Positions 45,301 through 56,100 of a stretch of 64,000 nucleotides of DNA are shown here, piece by piece; the stretch's first letter is position 1, and each line of letters opens with the position of its first letter. The notes below the pieces were generated by a model. That model was not told the DNA's origin and did not search any database. It worked only from the letters and a program-made list of their open reading frames with translations. A program made the position numbers and the translations under genes. This DNA is from Symbiodinium microadriaticum (taxonomy: Eukaryota; Sar; Dinophyceae; Suessiales; Symbiodiniaceae), in NCBI GenBank assembly GCA_001939145.1, contig LSRX01000427.1, forward strand, positions 175,966 through 239,965, given 5' to 3'.

Positions 45301-45651
45301 CCGCTCCTGTTAACCAGCAGCCCGAGAGCTGTTGACTTATTCGATGCCATGATCGCAAACAAAAACCATCCGACTTCTATTTCCGCACGGGCACAAACAG
45401 CTGTCGCTTCTAACCACACACTGCCGGTCTCCGATCTTCCAGTGATTCTCTTCATTGTCGATGTGTTTTAGTCCTAGCAGTCCAAGCAGTTTTAGCAAGC
45501 GGGCCTAGTATGCTTAGTTGCTTCTCAGAAACACTCCGACTGCTGCATTCCAGGCTGGCCTCTTTGGGTACACTCGCCAGGTCAATCTCCTGCACGTTTC
45601 ACACCCGGCATCGTGTAACGGCAATCAAACAAATTCATAACGTGTTCCAAT
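39333..45651. other. Unassigned sequence
   Basis: Six kilobases with no recognised gene. Frames worth a glance are 40296-40817 minus (173 codons, includes the AACC repeat), 41256-41702 minus (spans the N at 41404) and 42115-42657 minus (180 codons, with an acidic, Pro/Trp-rich middle near residues 75-95 that reads somewhat like an exon). All sit at or below chance length. A G/C homopolymer join with one N lies at 41404. Confidence 0.5.
40562..40600 (+). repeat. AACC tetranucleotide microsatellite
   Basis: About nine units of AACC with GACC and GATC variants in the middle. Confidence 0.9.
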
Positions 45652-45811
45652 CTGTGTGTGTGTGTGTGTGTGGTGGGGGTGGAGGGGGTGCTACGTTGCA
45701 GCACCTGAAGAAATTCGATGCTGGATTTTGAGCGCCTGCCACCAGCGCACGGCATCTGGCGAAGCTTGCCTCGACCTCTCGAGACATTCCAAAACACACA
45801 CACACACACAC
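45652..45811. repeat. TG tract and CA tract in inverted order
   Basis: TG dinucleotides at 45652-45673 are followed by GGTGGGGGTGGAGGGGG. CA dinucleotides at 45794-45811 are followed by CCCACCCCA. The two tracts are 120 bases apart and complementary, so they could pair into a hairpin about the sequence between them. Confidence 0.8.
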
Positions 45812-48800
45812 CCACCCCATTTTTTCTCCGATACAAGAGCCTTTGCAAGACATCGGGCCGTCAAAGAGCACTCTGCTCACCACCTAGCGGCACTTAACTC
45901 CAGACTGACAGCTTTCTTCAGGCCGCAGGCGAGACGGATGGAGCGGCGGCTGCAAGCGCGGCCTTCGATCTCTGTTTACTGACCACTTAAAGTTTCCTTT
46001 GCATTCCGCGGCTGAACAACGCACAACGTTTCTTGGCTCAGGACGAGGGTGTCGCATGGCAAGCCGGTATTCCCAGAGTGTGCCTCATGCTTCAGAATTA
46101 CTGTCCGATGTGACTGTTATCAGGGCTACATCTGCACATGTCATGGTCCGGGGAAACATCAGAAGCACTGGGATGCTTGAACGCGACTTACACGTAGAAA
46201 CCATGGCGGCTAGACCGCGACCATGTGGCTGGATCAGAATTGCTGCTGTCATCATGAAAGCACAGATGGGAAACTATGGCGGCACTGGCTGTCTCCGATG
46301 AGCGATCCAGCTTGGAGACTGTGGGCAGTGCTCGCGCTTGGAGTTCCGCTGCGCCTCAGTGCGATGTAGTGATCCGGCGAGCCGAAGGATTGCTAGGCTA
46401 ATGCAACCTGCACCAACGTCTTCGGTTCAGCTGCTGCAAGACGTCCAAACAGCCCTGCGCCCCATCCCGCTACGTAAATGTCAAGACTCAAAGCTACGAG
46501 CCAACAGTTCCAGAAACACAGTGGCAGGCGGCGGGTGTTAGGGACGTGCTGTGGCTGTGCCAATGCTGACCCCCAGACATGTCTGAGGCATCGTCTCAGC
46601 GTGTGCGCGAGGACATCCCGTAGGGAGCGACTGTGCCTGGCAGTTCCACCAGGGCATTCAATTCGTTGGCCTGTGGCCCCTGTCGACGCTGCAAATTCGC
46701 AACCTGCACACTATGTTGTTGGCCCAAGCATGCCAACTTAACAAGTATGCTGGGTAGTGTGAGTCCGTTGCCGGAGCTCCACTGGAGACAGCCGGACCTC
46801 TGCCGTGCTGTCAGATTTCTCAACTTCCGCCCAGCGCTTCGGAGTATTGGTTTAGCAGTCTAGCAGTCAAGAAAGACAAATGAAACAGTACGAAACCTAC
46901 ACAACGTGATGTATTGGCGTTTGCTCGTGGGCGGCAGTTGAGATTCCGTCTCCTCTCACCAGTCGCAGAAGCGGAACTTCGAGCTCGACATTCGGGCAGA
47001 TGCGCTCAGTTACGTAGATACCCCTTAGCCTTGCTCCTATGCTTGACGTCACTCAGTGCCCACAGCTCCAGCGTCATGAGGACACTGAGTCAGACAAGCT
47101 TTAACGGGACATGCTGAAACTACAAGGTCGTTCACACTTTCGGGCTGTCAAACAGTGGCCCGACGCACCGCTCCAGTCAGGAGTTACGAATTCGGCACTG
47201 TGTGATGAAAAAGGTTGAGGATGGCCCCCACCTTCCAATCAGTGTGCAAAAAGAGAAGGGAAGTCGCCACAGCAGGGGCTTGCAAGCAGCTTCAGTTCTG
47301 TGCCGGTCTCTGCCTGGTACCGAATCGGAGGACGGCCTACTACGTGCACACATTGCCATCCGTACCGATGAATTCTAATGGTTCATTACCACAGACCCTA
47401 AGTACCACAAATTTCGATACTTGCTTGAGGCACCACACTGCAATCCTGGCACGAACATGGATGTCTTCATCGACAATCTGAATCTGCCAAGTGCTGGCCA
47501 GTTTGCCCCTACGAAATTTTGAGATTACCTCGCATGTGCAGGTGACGACCTTCTGTCTGCTGACTCCATCAGGAACATTGCTACGTCCACGTTGGCCATG
47601 GCCTGGGCTGGCTCCTCGGCCATCTCTGCCAGATTCCGAAGCTGAGACACATCCTAGCACACCGTCTTTGGGTCCTGTACACGGAAACTCGGCTCTGTTC
47701 CAAAAAGCACCTTCGCATTGCATCACTCGGCTAGAGTTTTGGGCGCAACTACACAAGTCTGCCCATGATACCGCGTACTGTTTCTTTTGTGGGGGCACTC
47801 CAACCAAGCTGGCGGACTATGCATCTGTGACTAACTGCAGCTGATACCACATCCCCTTGGATGCGAAGTCAGCAGGCAGAGTCATCTTGTCACCTCGTGG
47901 CCCCATCACATGCGGAGAAACAAAACCGTGTTTGCATGCGCTCTGAGAATATGCCGACATGGTCATATCCGGAATCATGGGCACTGTTGCGCAGACCTCC
48001 GGGATGGAGTAGCCGTGAAGCTGTAGGTAGTCCTACAAGTTTGCACGCCGAGTCCAGGGCGACTGAGTTTCGTTTCAACTTTGAGTCAGTACTCCCAAAC
48101 GAGCATTCCAAAAGCCACCCCTTCCGACATCGCAACCGTGTCAGTGGCAAGGGTGCGCTCCATCCACTGGTCCACACGATATTCTGAGCGCCTTGGTCAA
48201 CTTCGCTTGAGGCACGGCCCTGTACTGAAAAACAGGCATGGAGGGTGAAACGCTGGAAGGCTCTGCATTGGTGAGGCCCCGGCCCTGTCGCGTCACCTTG
48301 GACCGCGGTGCTTCAAGGCTGGTCGCCCACTCTGGAAGCAGGGTCGAAGCTGCAACGAAGTCGCTGAAGACGCGGGCGGCATGGAACTGCGACTCGTTCT
48401 GCGGCATCGGGAGGCTGTGATCTGCCAGAGCTTGGAGAAAGGCTATTCCTTGACTCACATTCGAGCAGTCGCGATTCGATGGCAGTGCCCAGCTTAGACT
48501 GCCAAGGTTCTCTCATCAAGGTCGTCAGACATCCAGCTGATCTGTACGTCCTGCGGACTTGAAACTTAGTCAACAACAACATCGACGCGACGGAGAATCT
48601 GTCCTGCTCTGTCAAAATTCTTGGAGGCATCGCCTGGCCACTTGGATCCTTCTGCAGGGCAGCCTGACCTGTGATGTGCTTTGCTCCGCGACACGGGCAT
48701 CCAGCAAGCCTAGGCCTACATAGAATCGAAATATCGTTAATCGCAATAGTAACTGTTGCTACTACTATTCCTAATATTGCTCTTATTATCAATACGGTTG

Positions 48801-48960
48801 ATATTGTCATTCTTGTTTATTCAGAAAAATATTCAGAAAATAACACATTATGGGCCCTGTATCTGCAGCATTCTTGTTTATGTTTTCTTATAGATTTTAC
48901 ATGATTTTACCTGAAATTAGATGTGAACTGTAATGTCCTTACCTCTAGGTGTACATACAT
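45812..48960. other. Unassigned sequence
   Basis: No recognised gene. The minus frame 47807-47340 (155 codons) reads coding-like over its last 70 residues, with well-spaced charges and Val/Ile pairs, but has no motif and is within chance length. At 48730-48850 AT-rich words with ACTACTATT and AATATTG occur. Confidence 0.5.
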
Positions 48961-49002
48961 ATTTATGTATATATATATATATATATCCACACACACACAC
49001 AT
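48961..49002 (+). repeat. AT then AC dinucleotide microsatellite
   Basis: ATATAT runs from about 48967 to 48986 and CACACA from about 48988 to 49000. Further ATAC/ATACAT words follow to about 49040. Confidence 0.9.
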
Positions 49003-49128
49003 ATGTCGAATATAGGTACATACAGTCATACATACACATATGCAATGATGCTTCTCAGGCATAAAAGGTTCCACCTCAAGTATCGATAATGGCTTTTGGG
49101 CAGGAGATTTCAATCACTTGGTTCTTGG

Positions 49129-49383
49129 CAGGTCCAGGCCCCGGCCCCCAAACTACTGCCGCTAGATCTGGTCGCGGGTGAGGGGCGCGGGGTGCAAAAA
49201 CAACCAGAAAAAATCTGCACTCCCCGGCCGCCCCCCCNAATTAGATATAATGCAATATAACATACTGCAACGCCATATAACGTGATATAATGCATTATGA
49301 TAATATATACACATATGATATGTTTTACTCCAACCTCCGCGGCCAAAGCTAGCGGCAGATTTGTTGGGGCGGGGACCGACCGT
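49129..49383. repeat. Foldback: inverted arms around an AT-rich core
   Basis: The left arm (about 49129-49175, core CTGCCGCTAGATCTGGTCGCGG) and right arm (about 49335-49383) are imperfect reverse complements. The right arm reversed reads TCTGCCGCTAGCTTTGGCCGCGG. The 87-base core 49239-49325 is AT-rich with roughly 10-base rhythm (ATATAATGC, ATATAACAT, ATATAACGT, ATATAATGC). An N lies at 49238, at the left edge of the core after a run of C. The design, GC-rich arms around an AT-rich 5/10-base repetitive core, suggests a small foldback transposon. Confidence 0.7.
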
Positions 49384-49798
49384 GGACCCATTCACACCTT
49401 CACTACAAGGGAGTATGTACTCTATGCAAATGTATGACATAAATGTTGCGAACCAACCATGTCAAAATATACAAGACCCGCATTATCAGAAACTTAATGC
49501 ATGTTGTAACCGTGACATTTTAAACTACAAGTTACAAAGTTAGACCAAGAATGATTTCGTATTCAAAAGCATTTCTGTACCAATGCATACGAGCTCACAA
49601 CATTTCACATGTTGAGCCATATCAAGCTGGCAGCATGTTATACAGTCTCTGGTTATCCCAGCGGGTTCACCAACGGGGGTGGTTTGGACTCGTTTTTTCG
49701 GGATTTCGTGTTTTTGGTTCAGGGGAAAAAAAGGTTTCAGAAGGGTTAAGTGTATTTTTTTTCAAATTGCTGCTGGAGTCATTCGTGTTTATGCAGTG
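49384..49798. other. Unassigned spacer
   Basis: No gene-like frame beyond 89 codons. T-rich between 49690 and 49770. Confidence 0.5.
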
Positions 49799-49960
49799 TT
49801 ATGTTATGTTATGTTGCTAGGTAGTGCCTGTTCTGGTCTGTAATGCTGTGATATGCGATGCCAATGTCATGCTTTGCTACGCCTTGCCATGCCTTGCTAT
49901 GCCCTGCTATGTGATGCTATGTGAGGTGATGTGATGTGATGTGATATGGTGTGATGTAAA
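49799..49960 (+). repeat. Degenerate pentanucleotide block
   Basis: GTTATGTTATGTTATGTTG opens the block. It continues with CTTGCTATGC/CTTGCCATGC decamer-like words and closes with GTGATGTGATGTGATGTGAT. Units of 5 bases (NTATG, TGATG, TGCTA) dominate. It matches in style the blocks at 27405-27750 and 49239-49325. Confidence 0.75.
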
Positions 49961-50047
49961 TGCTTTTGGTGAGCTGACAGGCTTACTGGAAGCACAGTCC
50001 TAGAATTTCGTGCTGAATCCGGCAGCACAGCATGGCAAGTCCGAGTT

Positions 50048-50431
50048 TTGTTGGAAAGACACAGTGTCCAAGTTGCATGTACTAGCACAGCGGATCACAA
50101 GCTCCAACCTTGGCCTTCAAGCCAAACTTCAGGCATCCACTTAGGTTTCAAGAGTCCAGCAAGGGGAGTAGGCATGTTGCCTGACGGGGCATATGTCGCT
50201 TTGGCGTTGTGCTCTGTTCTGGTGCTGCATCTGGCTGGACGTCCTCTGCCACCCGGCCTCGGGCCATGGCTGACTGAGCGGTTCGATGAGATGGAAGCTC
50301 ATCTACGTACTAAGGTTACTAAGGTTCTGTGCTTGGATCCTTGTCTGGATGTTTGTGCGGCGGTCGCTCAGTTTGCAATTTTTTCGGAGGATAGGCCTTC
50401 CCGCTTGCAATGGTGTATTCCCCCTCCCTAA
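50048..50431 (+). CDS. Hypothetical frame, 127 codons, coding-like second half
   Basis: Residues about 40-125 alternate a hydrophobic segment (AYVALALCSVLVLHLAG, a possible membrane helix) with an acidic/basic stretch (LTERFDEMEAHLRTKVTKV) and a second hydrophobic segment. The length is within chance, and homopolymer G runs follow immediately at 50430 and 50500. It stands upstream of the 201-bp tandem array. A fragment of a transposon or gene is possible, but I cannot name one. Confidence 0.18.
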   Translation: MLERHSVQVACTSTADHKLQPWPSSQTSGIHLGFKSPARGVGMLPDGAYVALALCSVLVLHLAGRPLPPGLGPWLTERFDEMEAHLRTKVTKVLCLDPCLDVCAAVAQFAIFSEDRPSRLQWCIPPP

Positions 50432-50717
50432 GAGGGGGGGGGGTGGGGGCATGGGTGAAATAGGGCTGGCCCTATTTCGGGATGGGTCGTTTACGGGGAG
50501 GGGGGGGGAACCACTCTAACAGGGCTACTTCCGCTCACCATACTATGTATCGTGTATGTCATATGTGTCGCTTCTCTTTCTTCTTCTGGTCTGACATGTC
50601 TGGCTGTCCATGGCATGTGGCTCGGAATGCTCGGACTGCGACACTTTTTCTCGCCGACTGTGCACGCGAGTGGCTTCGTGAAACACGTGAAATTATGCCG
50701 ATGGACATGCTCCAGGA
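50432..50717. other. Unassigned, two long G runs
   Basis: Runs of G at about 50432-50448 and 50500-50509 with short surrounding duplications (GGGCTGGCCCTATTTCGGGA). A plus frame 50482-50865 enters the tandem array and is not supported otherwise. Confidence 0.5.
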
Positions 50718-50798
50718 GATCAATTATGGCTATTGTGGTGCTCGACTTCCCCAATCGAGGTTAGATCAATTATCGGTGTTCGACTTCCCCAATCGAGG
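50718..50798 (+). repeat. Imperfect tandem duplication of about 40 bases
   Basis: GATCAATTAT followed by TCGACTTCCCCAATCGAGG occurs at 50718-50760 and again, 8 bases shorter, at 50764-50798. The second copy abuts the first 201-bp unit, so it may mark the founding boundary of that array. Confidence 0.85.
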
Positions 50799-50799
50799 C

Positions 50800-51602
50800 C
50801 CCTACAACAACTCGGATGGCAAAACGATCGGTGCATTCAATTCCTGGGTCTATGTTGAAGCCTGAAGCCTGAATCAAACGGGCCTCTGAAACTCGAAGGT
50901 TGAAAGTTGGTGTATTTCCTAGGCACCAGAATCTTCCCAACCGAGCTGCACACTAAAAACTCGGACGGCCACGCAGCGACCGGGGCACAGGATGAGTCGT
51001 CCCTACAACAACTCGGAAGGCAAAACGATCGGTGCATTCAATTCCTGGGTCTATGTTGAAGCCTGAAGCCTGAATCAAACGGGCCTCTGAAACTCGAAGG
51101 TTGAAAGTTGGTGTATTTCCTAGGCACCAGAATCTTCCCAACCGAGCTGCACACTAAAAACTCGGACGGCCACGCAGCGACCGGGGCACAGGATGAGTCG
51201 TCCCTACAACAACTCGGAAGGCAAAACGATCGGTGCATTCAATTCCTGGGTCTATGTTGAAGCCTGAAGCCTGAATCAAACGGGCCTCTGAAACTCGAAG
51301 GTTGAAAGTTGGTGTATTTCCTAGGCACCAGAATCTTCCCAACCGAGCTGCACACTAAAAACTCGGACGGCCACGCAGCGACCGGGGCACAGGATGAGTC
51401 GTCCCTACAACAACTCGGAAGGCAAAACGATCGGTGCATTCAATTCCTGGGTCTATGTTGAAGCCTGAAGCCTGAATCAAACGGGCCTCTGAAACTCGAA
51501 GGTTGAAAGTTGGTGTATTTCCTAAGCACCAGAGTCTTCCCAACCGAGCATGGCACTAAACTCGGACGGCAACGTAGCGACCGGGCACAGGCTGAGTCTA
51601 GG
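50800..51602 (+). repeat. 201-bp tandem repeat, four copies
   Basis: CCCTACAACAACTCGGA begins each unit at 50800, 51001, 51202 and 51403, exactly 201 bases apart. The first three units are nearly identical. The fourth diverges in its last 70 bases (GCATGGCAC for GCTGCACAC). Because 201 is a multiple of three, the same short frames recur in every unit on the minus strand (66 and 62 codons), each closed by a stop within the unit, so this is not a repeat-domain gene. A pair of GAGTCTAGG words ends the array. Confidence 0.97.
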
Positions 51603-51716
51603 CCGAGTCTAGGCAACTGTATGTCACACCTATCGAAACCTTTTGCATTGCTTATGCCCCCAGGTCCATGATGCCGGGCGCAACCTTCGCGACAAGGAGG
51701 AAAAATTCCTTCACCG
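51603..51716. other. Spacer between tandem array and palindrome
   Basis: Ordinary sequence of about 110 bases, nothing noted. Confidence 0.5.
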
Positions 51717-52018
51717 AGGGGGGGACCCTCTCTCCCAAGCCTCCTGGGCCTCTGAACACCTCTTCCAAACCCATGTCTCCAGCCCGATTTCTCGTTGGCT
51801 TAGTAGTACCGTACCAGTAGCAGAGTAGCAAGCAGAAATACGTCGGGGGCAAGGGGGGGGACCCTCTCTCCGAAGCCCCTTGCCCCCGACGTACTTCTGC
51901 TTGCTACTCTGCTACAAGTACAGTACTACTACGCCAACGAGAAATCGGGCTGGGGACATTGGTTTGGAAGAGGTGTTTAGAGGCCCAGGAGGCTTGGGAG
52001 AGAGGGTCCCCCCCCCCC
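51717..52018. mobile_element. Long near-perfect palindrome, probable foldback element
   Basis: The left arm 51717-51852 is the reverse complement of the right arm 51880-52018, with about 8 mismatches in some 133 bases by my count. The spacer is 27 bases. Each arm starts at the centre with TTGCCCCCGACGTA and ends outside in GAGAGAGGGTCCCCC. Both arms translate outward to almost the same peptide of some 50 residues, including GLEEVFRGPGGLGERVPP. The spacer itself resembles the leader of the third copy at 52205. No transposase is visible, so if mobile it is non-autonomous. An inverted duplication by repair or replication is the other reading. Confidence 0.85.
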
Positions 52019-52051
52019 GGGACGTATTTCTATGTCCTGGTTTTGGTACAC

Positions 52052-52052
<1 letters not shown>

Positions 52053-52090
<38 letters not shown>

Positions 52091-52157
52091 CAGTAGTAGT
52101 AGTAGTAGTAGCAGCAGCAGCAGCAGTAGTAGTAGTAGTCGTAGTAGTAGTAGTAGT
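52053..52157 (+). repeat. AGT microsatellite with AGC interruption
   Basis: AGT units from 52053, six AGC units around 52106-52130, then AGT again to 52157 with one CGT. Similar AGT tracts lie at 19.8, 20.3-20.9 and, as CTA, 58.0 kb. The palindrome's arms also hold AGTACTACT-like words. Confidence 0.95.
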
Positions 52158-52165
52158 GAGAAATA

Positions 52166-52290
52166 AGGCCCATGGCAGAGGTTTTCAAAGGGGGTTTAAA
52201 GGGTCAAGAGGCTTCGGAGAGAGGGTCCCCCCCCCTTGCCCCCGACGTATTTCTGCTTGCTACTCTGCTACTAGTACAGTACTACTAAGG
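52166..52290 (+). repeat. Third, partial copy of the palindrome arm
   Basis: After degenerate sequence (GAGGTTTTCAAAGGG...GTCAAGAGGCTTCGGAGAGAGGG) comes TTGCCCCCGACGTATTTCTG and the following 45 bases of the arm, in the same orientation as the right arm, ending in AGTACTACTAAG. The leader GGCTTCGGAGAGAGGGTCCC equals the reverse complement of the palindrome's centre, so unit borders are defined by three copies. Confidence 0.85.
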
Positions 52291-52741
52291 CGCGGCCTTC
52301 CTCGGGCCTCTGATGCTTCTCCATCTCCGGGAGCAATGTCGAGAGGCGTGTTCTTTGAGTCTCTCGGGAACCTCGGCAAATTCCAGCCAAACCCCCCCCA
52401 AGACGTGCCGAAGATTGGCCAAGGATGCCAAGGGCCCGGCGCGATGTACGGAGTTTGCATCGGCCCATTTGTTGACCAGGCCGGTGTCTTGTGTGCTTAC
52501 ACTGGAAAGGATGAGCTCAGCGACATCTGCAAATTCGAGTCCAGCACCTCGTCGACGTGCCGGAAGGTAACTGGGCGGCATCGGAAACCCCCAGCATACC
52601 TAAACCCTTCATTGATCAAGCTTCCACGAAATAGCTGAGCTAAGCGCAAACACGACGAGTAGCTCCGTAGGTCTTGATGGTGCACGTCCATGGCATCGCG
52701 AAAAAACTATCTGCTGTTTCCGAAATTACTTTACAAAACCC
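52291..52741. other. Unassigned; overlapping frames on both strands
   Basis: A plus frame runs through the palindrome and microsatellite to 52638, and a minus frame spans 52581-52285 (98 codons). The minus reading has better-spaced charged and aliphatic residues, but I recognise neither. Both lie within chance once the repeat is removed. Confidence 0.4.
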
Positions 52742-52870
52742 GTGCCGACATACTGGCTTAGAAACCCTACCCCCAGTGCCGTCATAGTGGCTCTAAGATC
52801 CTGCTCAATTAAAACCCAGTGCCGACATACTGGCTTAGAAACCCTACCCCCAGTGCCGTCATAGTGGCTT
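52742..52870 (+). repeat. 77-bp tandem duplication with an internal sub-repeat
   Basis: GTGCCGACATACTGGCTTAG and what follows occur at 52742 and again at 52819. Inside each copy GTGCCG(A/T)CATA(C/G)TGGCT occurs twice (52742, 52776, 52819, 52853), so an older 34-base step was duplicated as a 77-base unit. Confidence 0.92.
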
Positions 52871-53030
52871 GAAGTCTTATTTAAAGAAATAGTTATAAGA
52901 TTTTCTACAAGCCTGAACTGCCTCTGCCCGATGTTTGCTCGCGCCATGTCATCCATGTCACATGTGTCATGTCTGCCGCCTACCTAATGACAGAAGCACC
53001 ACACGACGTGACTGGCTGTCCCTTGCTCCA

Positions 53031-53083
53031 ACTCTCTCTCTCCCGCTCTCTCCCTGTATTCCCTGTCTCCGTCTCTCTCTCAC
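53031..53083 (+). repeat. CT-rich polypyrimidine tract
   Basis: CT dinucleotides with CCC and TGT interruptions, followed by CACTGTAG. It could serve as a plus-strand polypyrimidine tract before an AG acceptor at about 53088, but the following frame is short. Confidence 0.7.
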
Positions 53084-53177
53084 TGTAGAAGAAAACTGCA
53101 CCAGACACAACCCCGCCAAGACATCCCGAAAACATGATTCCCAGACCTATTTTTTTCGATGTGGGGGACTCTTCAAG

Positions 53178-53196
53178 AATAGGTGGGCCACCTATT
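53178..53196. repeat. Perfect 9-bp dyad
   Basis: AATAGGTGG, one G, CCACCTATT. Related words (CCTATTTTTTTC, GACCTATTATTAGGGGG) surround it at 53145-53250, between runs of C and G. Confidence 0.75.
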
Positions 53197-56100
53197 TTAA
53201 ATCGGTGGGCCTGCATGTAACCCCCCCCACCCAAGACCTATTATTAGGGGGGGGGGAATATGGTGTCTCCTCTACCAGCACAGACACGCTCTGGCAAGAT
53301 GTTTGATGGAGCTGCAAGCTGGTGCCAGATTTCCGTTCACGTTCGACCCGGCTTTCCAAGCTTACATGGACATGGTATACGGCAGATTGGAACGCCGCCT
53401 TTGGCTGGGCGGCATCGACAGGGTCCGGAAAAACCACTTGGCCGCTGAAAAAGAAGGGCGGACATGAACATCATCATCCCACCCATCCCCCCACCCCCCC
53501 CAAACAAAACAACAAAGCCAAACCACAAAAGCAAGAAAACAGTGCGTAAAACGGGTCTAGCCGGTTTTGCGCTGTTTTGCTTGTGGCAGCACAAAACAGA
53601 AAGCAAGCATGTCATGTAGATGCAGTTGCAAAAAGCTAGGAATCCCTCGCGCAGGCTAGGTTTCCAAGAAGGCAGCCCTGAATCGGCAAGTAGCTGCACG
53701 CACACAAGTGTCTTAATTTTGCGGGGAAATCGTCCCCGTTAGCGAACCCGCTTGCCTGATTATGAAGTGCGTATAGAAGTACATGTAAGCGCATATCAGA
53801 TGGTGGGAAGTGCGAGGACATCTGATACAAAATTTCGATGTCAACCACTGATAATTATAATTCCCATTCAATGAATGCTGCATGTGCCTGTGCATGACAA
53901 GGTTGGGATATCGAGGTGTGGTAAGGCACAATACTAGATCAAGCGGCGTCGGAAGAAAGGCAGAAACTTCACCATCATCCGCTGGTGGGAGCGAGATTAC
54001 AGTTCAGGCTGCCTAAATCACTGTTCAACTTGACTCCACCAAAACTTGAGCCGATAGTGTCAGCCTGCGTTTCAGCATGTATCGCTAATCTGGGTTGTGC
54101 CAGAGATGCGGGTGACGTGAAGCTTGCGATCGCAAAGGGCGATGAAGTGGCGATGACCATCCGAACCAACAGTAACATTGCTGAGAAATGCAGGTGAGCA
54201 ACAACACGAATGCAGCCCAGCCTGCGTCCCAACCAGCGGTTGTTGCACTTAAGCCTTAAGCGCCCATCTACCCATCACTCGCCCCATCTACAACATCCAC
54301 AACAGTTTGACATGCCGGGATGGCTGTTCCGCGCAGGTGGCAGCCTCGATGCTGCGAAGGGCCTCGCGTGCGGCTAAGACGGTAACAAACTCTGAATGCG
54401 ACCTGGTTACGGCTCTGGTCACGGGGCAGTCGGAAAGCAGGTGAAATTGCAGCTGATTGAGCTCCTTTAGTTAGTGGCATGTCCAAGTTCACAATGGCAA
54501 AGTCGAGCCCTCATTAATCGACAGGTTTTTTCACCTCTGTGCAAACTACACCGCCAGATGGCGCGAGCATGAACAGCGAGGACCATTCTCCAGTAGCCAG
54601 TCCTGTTCTGCGCATCGCTTCGCCGTTTCGCGAGCCAACGCGCTCGCATTCACCTCGTTTCGAACGCACTGGAGATGAAGCTTTTTCGCAAGTCTTTGTG
54701 GCTGCATGTAACATGAAGAATCTAGCAGTCAGCAGCATTCCAGGCCTGAACGGCATCTTCCAGAATTCCCATGCCTGAGGACATCAAGAATGATTTGGCC
54801 GCGAGAACTCTACACTCTAGCAAGCTACTGTAGCACCACATGAGGTCCCTTTTGTCCAAAACCCCGGAACTCGGCGACCATGAAGCAGCATCTGCATGTG
54901 AATTGTGTAGTGTAGCCAAAACATGATGATGTGCCAGACCAGAAACCAGAGCTTGAATCGAGCTTCCGGCATCTGGAAGCAATCTGAGCCGCACGCAAAG
55001 CTGTGCACCTTCTCGCGCGGTGGCGGCGGTGCGATCCTGAACACTTCATCTGGTGTAGACAGCAACACATGGAGTTCACAGGTGCCACATGCAGATGCCT
55101 TCGATGTCATCTCACAGGCTGGAAGGACCAAAGAAGCGAATGCATGCGGCACTGCATGCGGCTGTGTGGCTGCATGTGTGCCGACCCGACCGGCTGCCAA
55201 AGCTGCTGCCAGGAGATTGCCTCATCGGTTTTGAGACGAAGCGTGCAGCCAGCCAGCAACGACCATACCAAAAGAGACCAGGTCCAGGTTCACTTCCGGT
55301 CCCGTCTGCCCCACTGTCTGTCCCTGCCCGCCTCCTGACAAGGAGCCTGCTGACCGACCTGCACCAAGCAGGTGGTGCAAATCGCAACTACTGCAGTGAA
55401 AGTTTTGGGTTCGTCTCTGTGTGCACTTGTCTACACGTTGCATGGCACCTGCACATGCACGAAAACACAGACAGCCACAGCACGACGCTCCACTGTCACT
55501 GCGGACCCGAGGCCAGAGTGAACGGAATCACAACCGCTCTGTTCTCTGCCCCTCCTGGCTCTTGCTCACTCTTCCTTCTACATAAGGCATCATAAGGCAG
55601 GGGTGGGCCATGCCGCCCAGCCTTGCACGAAGCTGGACGCTCACGAACTGGCACGGAATCGGTGCATGCCCTGAGTCCCGCAGTCAAAGATGCCTCCACG
55701 ACTTGCATTCGCCACGAGCTGGTGGGCCAAAGCCTGGTCTGAAAAAGAATCACATGAAAATGAATGCTAACCATTATAGAAACACGACCTAAAAAGCTTG
55801 AAACACTCTAGCGACGAAATAGCCAGTACTTGCAAAACATGACCACAATAACGAGTATTTTACAATGGGGAGGGCGGCGAACACTCTGCTCCTGATGGCA
55901 AAGCATGCAGCAAATTCTGAGCCCAAAACACATGCGTCGTTGGCCGCTCGAGCCTACAGCCATCCAGCGGCGATGGAAGCCAACATAAACGCTCCGACAG
56001 CAGCGATGTGTTGCAACACTGTTGCAACGGTAGGCCACCTACTTCTCGAAACTACACCACATCTTGGCAAAGCTTTGGTCAAAACTTGCCGCTCGGGCCA

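Noticed and set aside
50800..51602. CRISPR-like array
   Set aside because: The repeats are 201-base direct tandem units without unique spacers, and the setting is eukaryotic.
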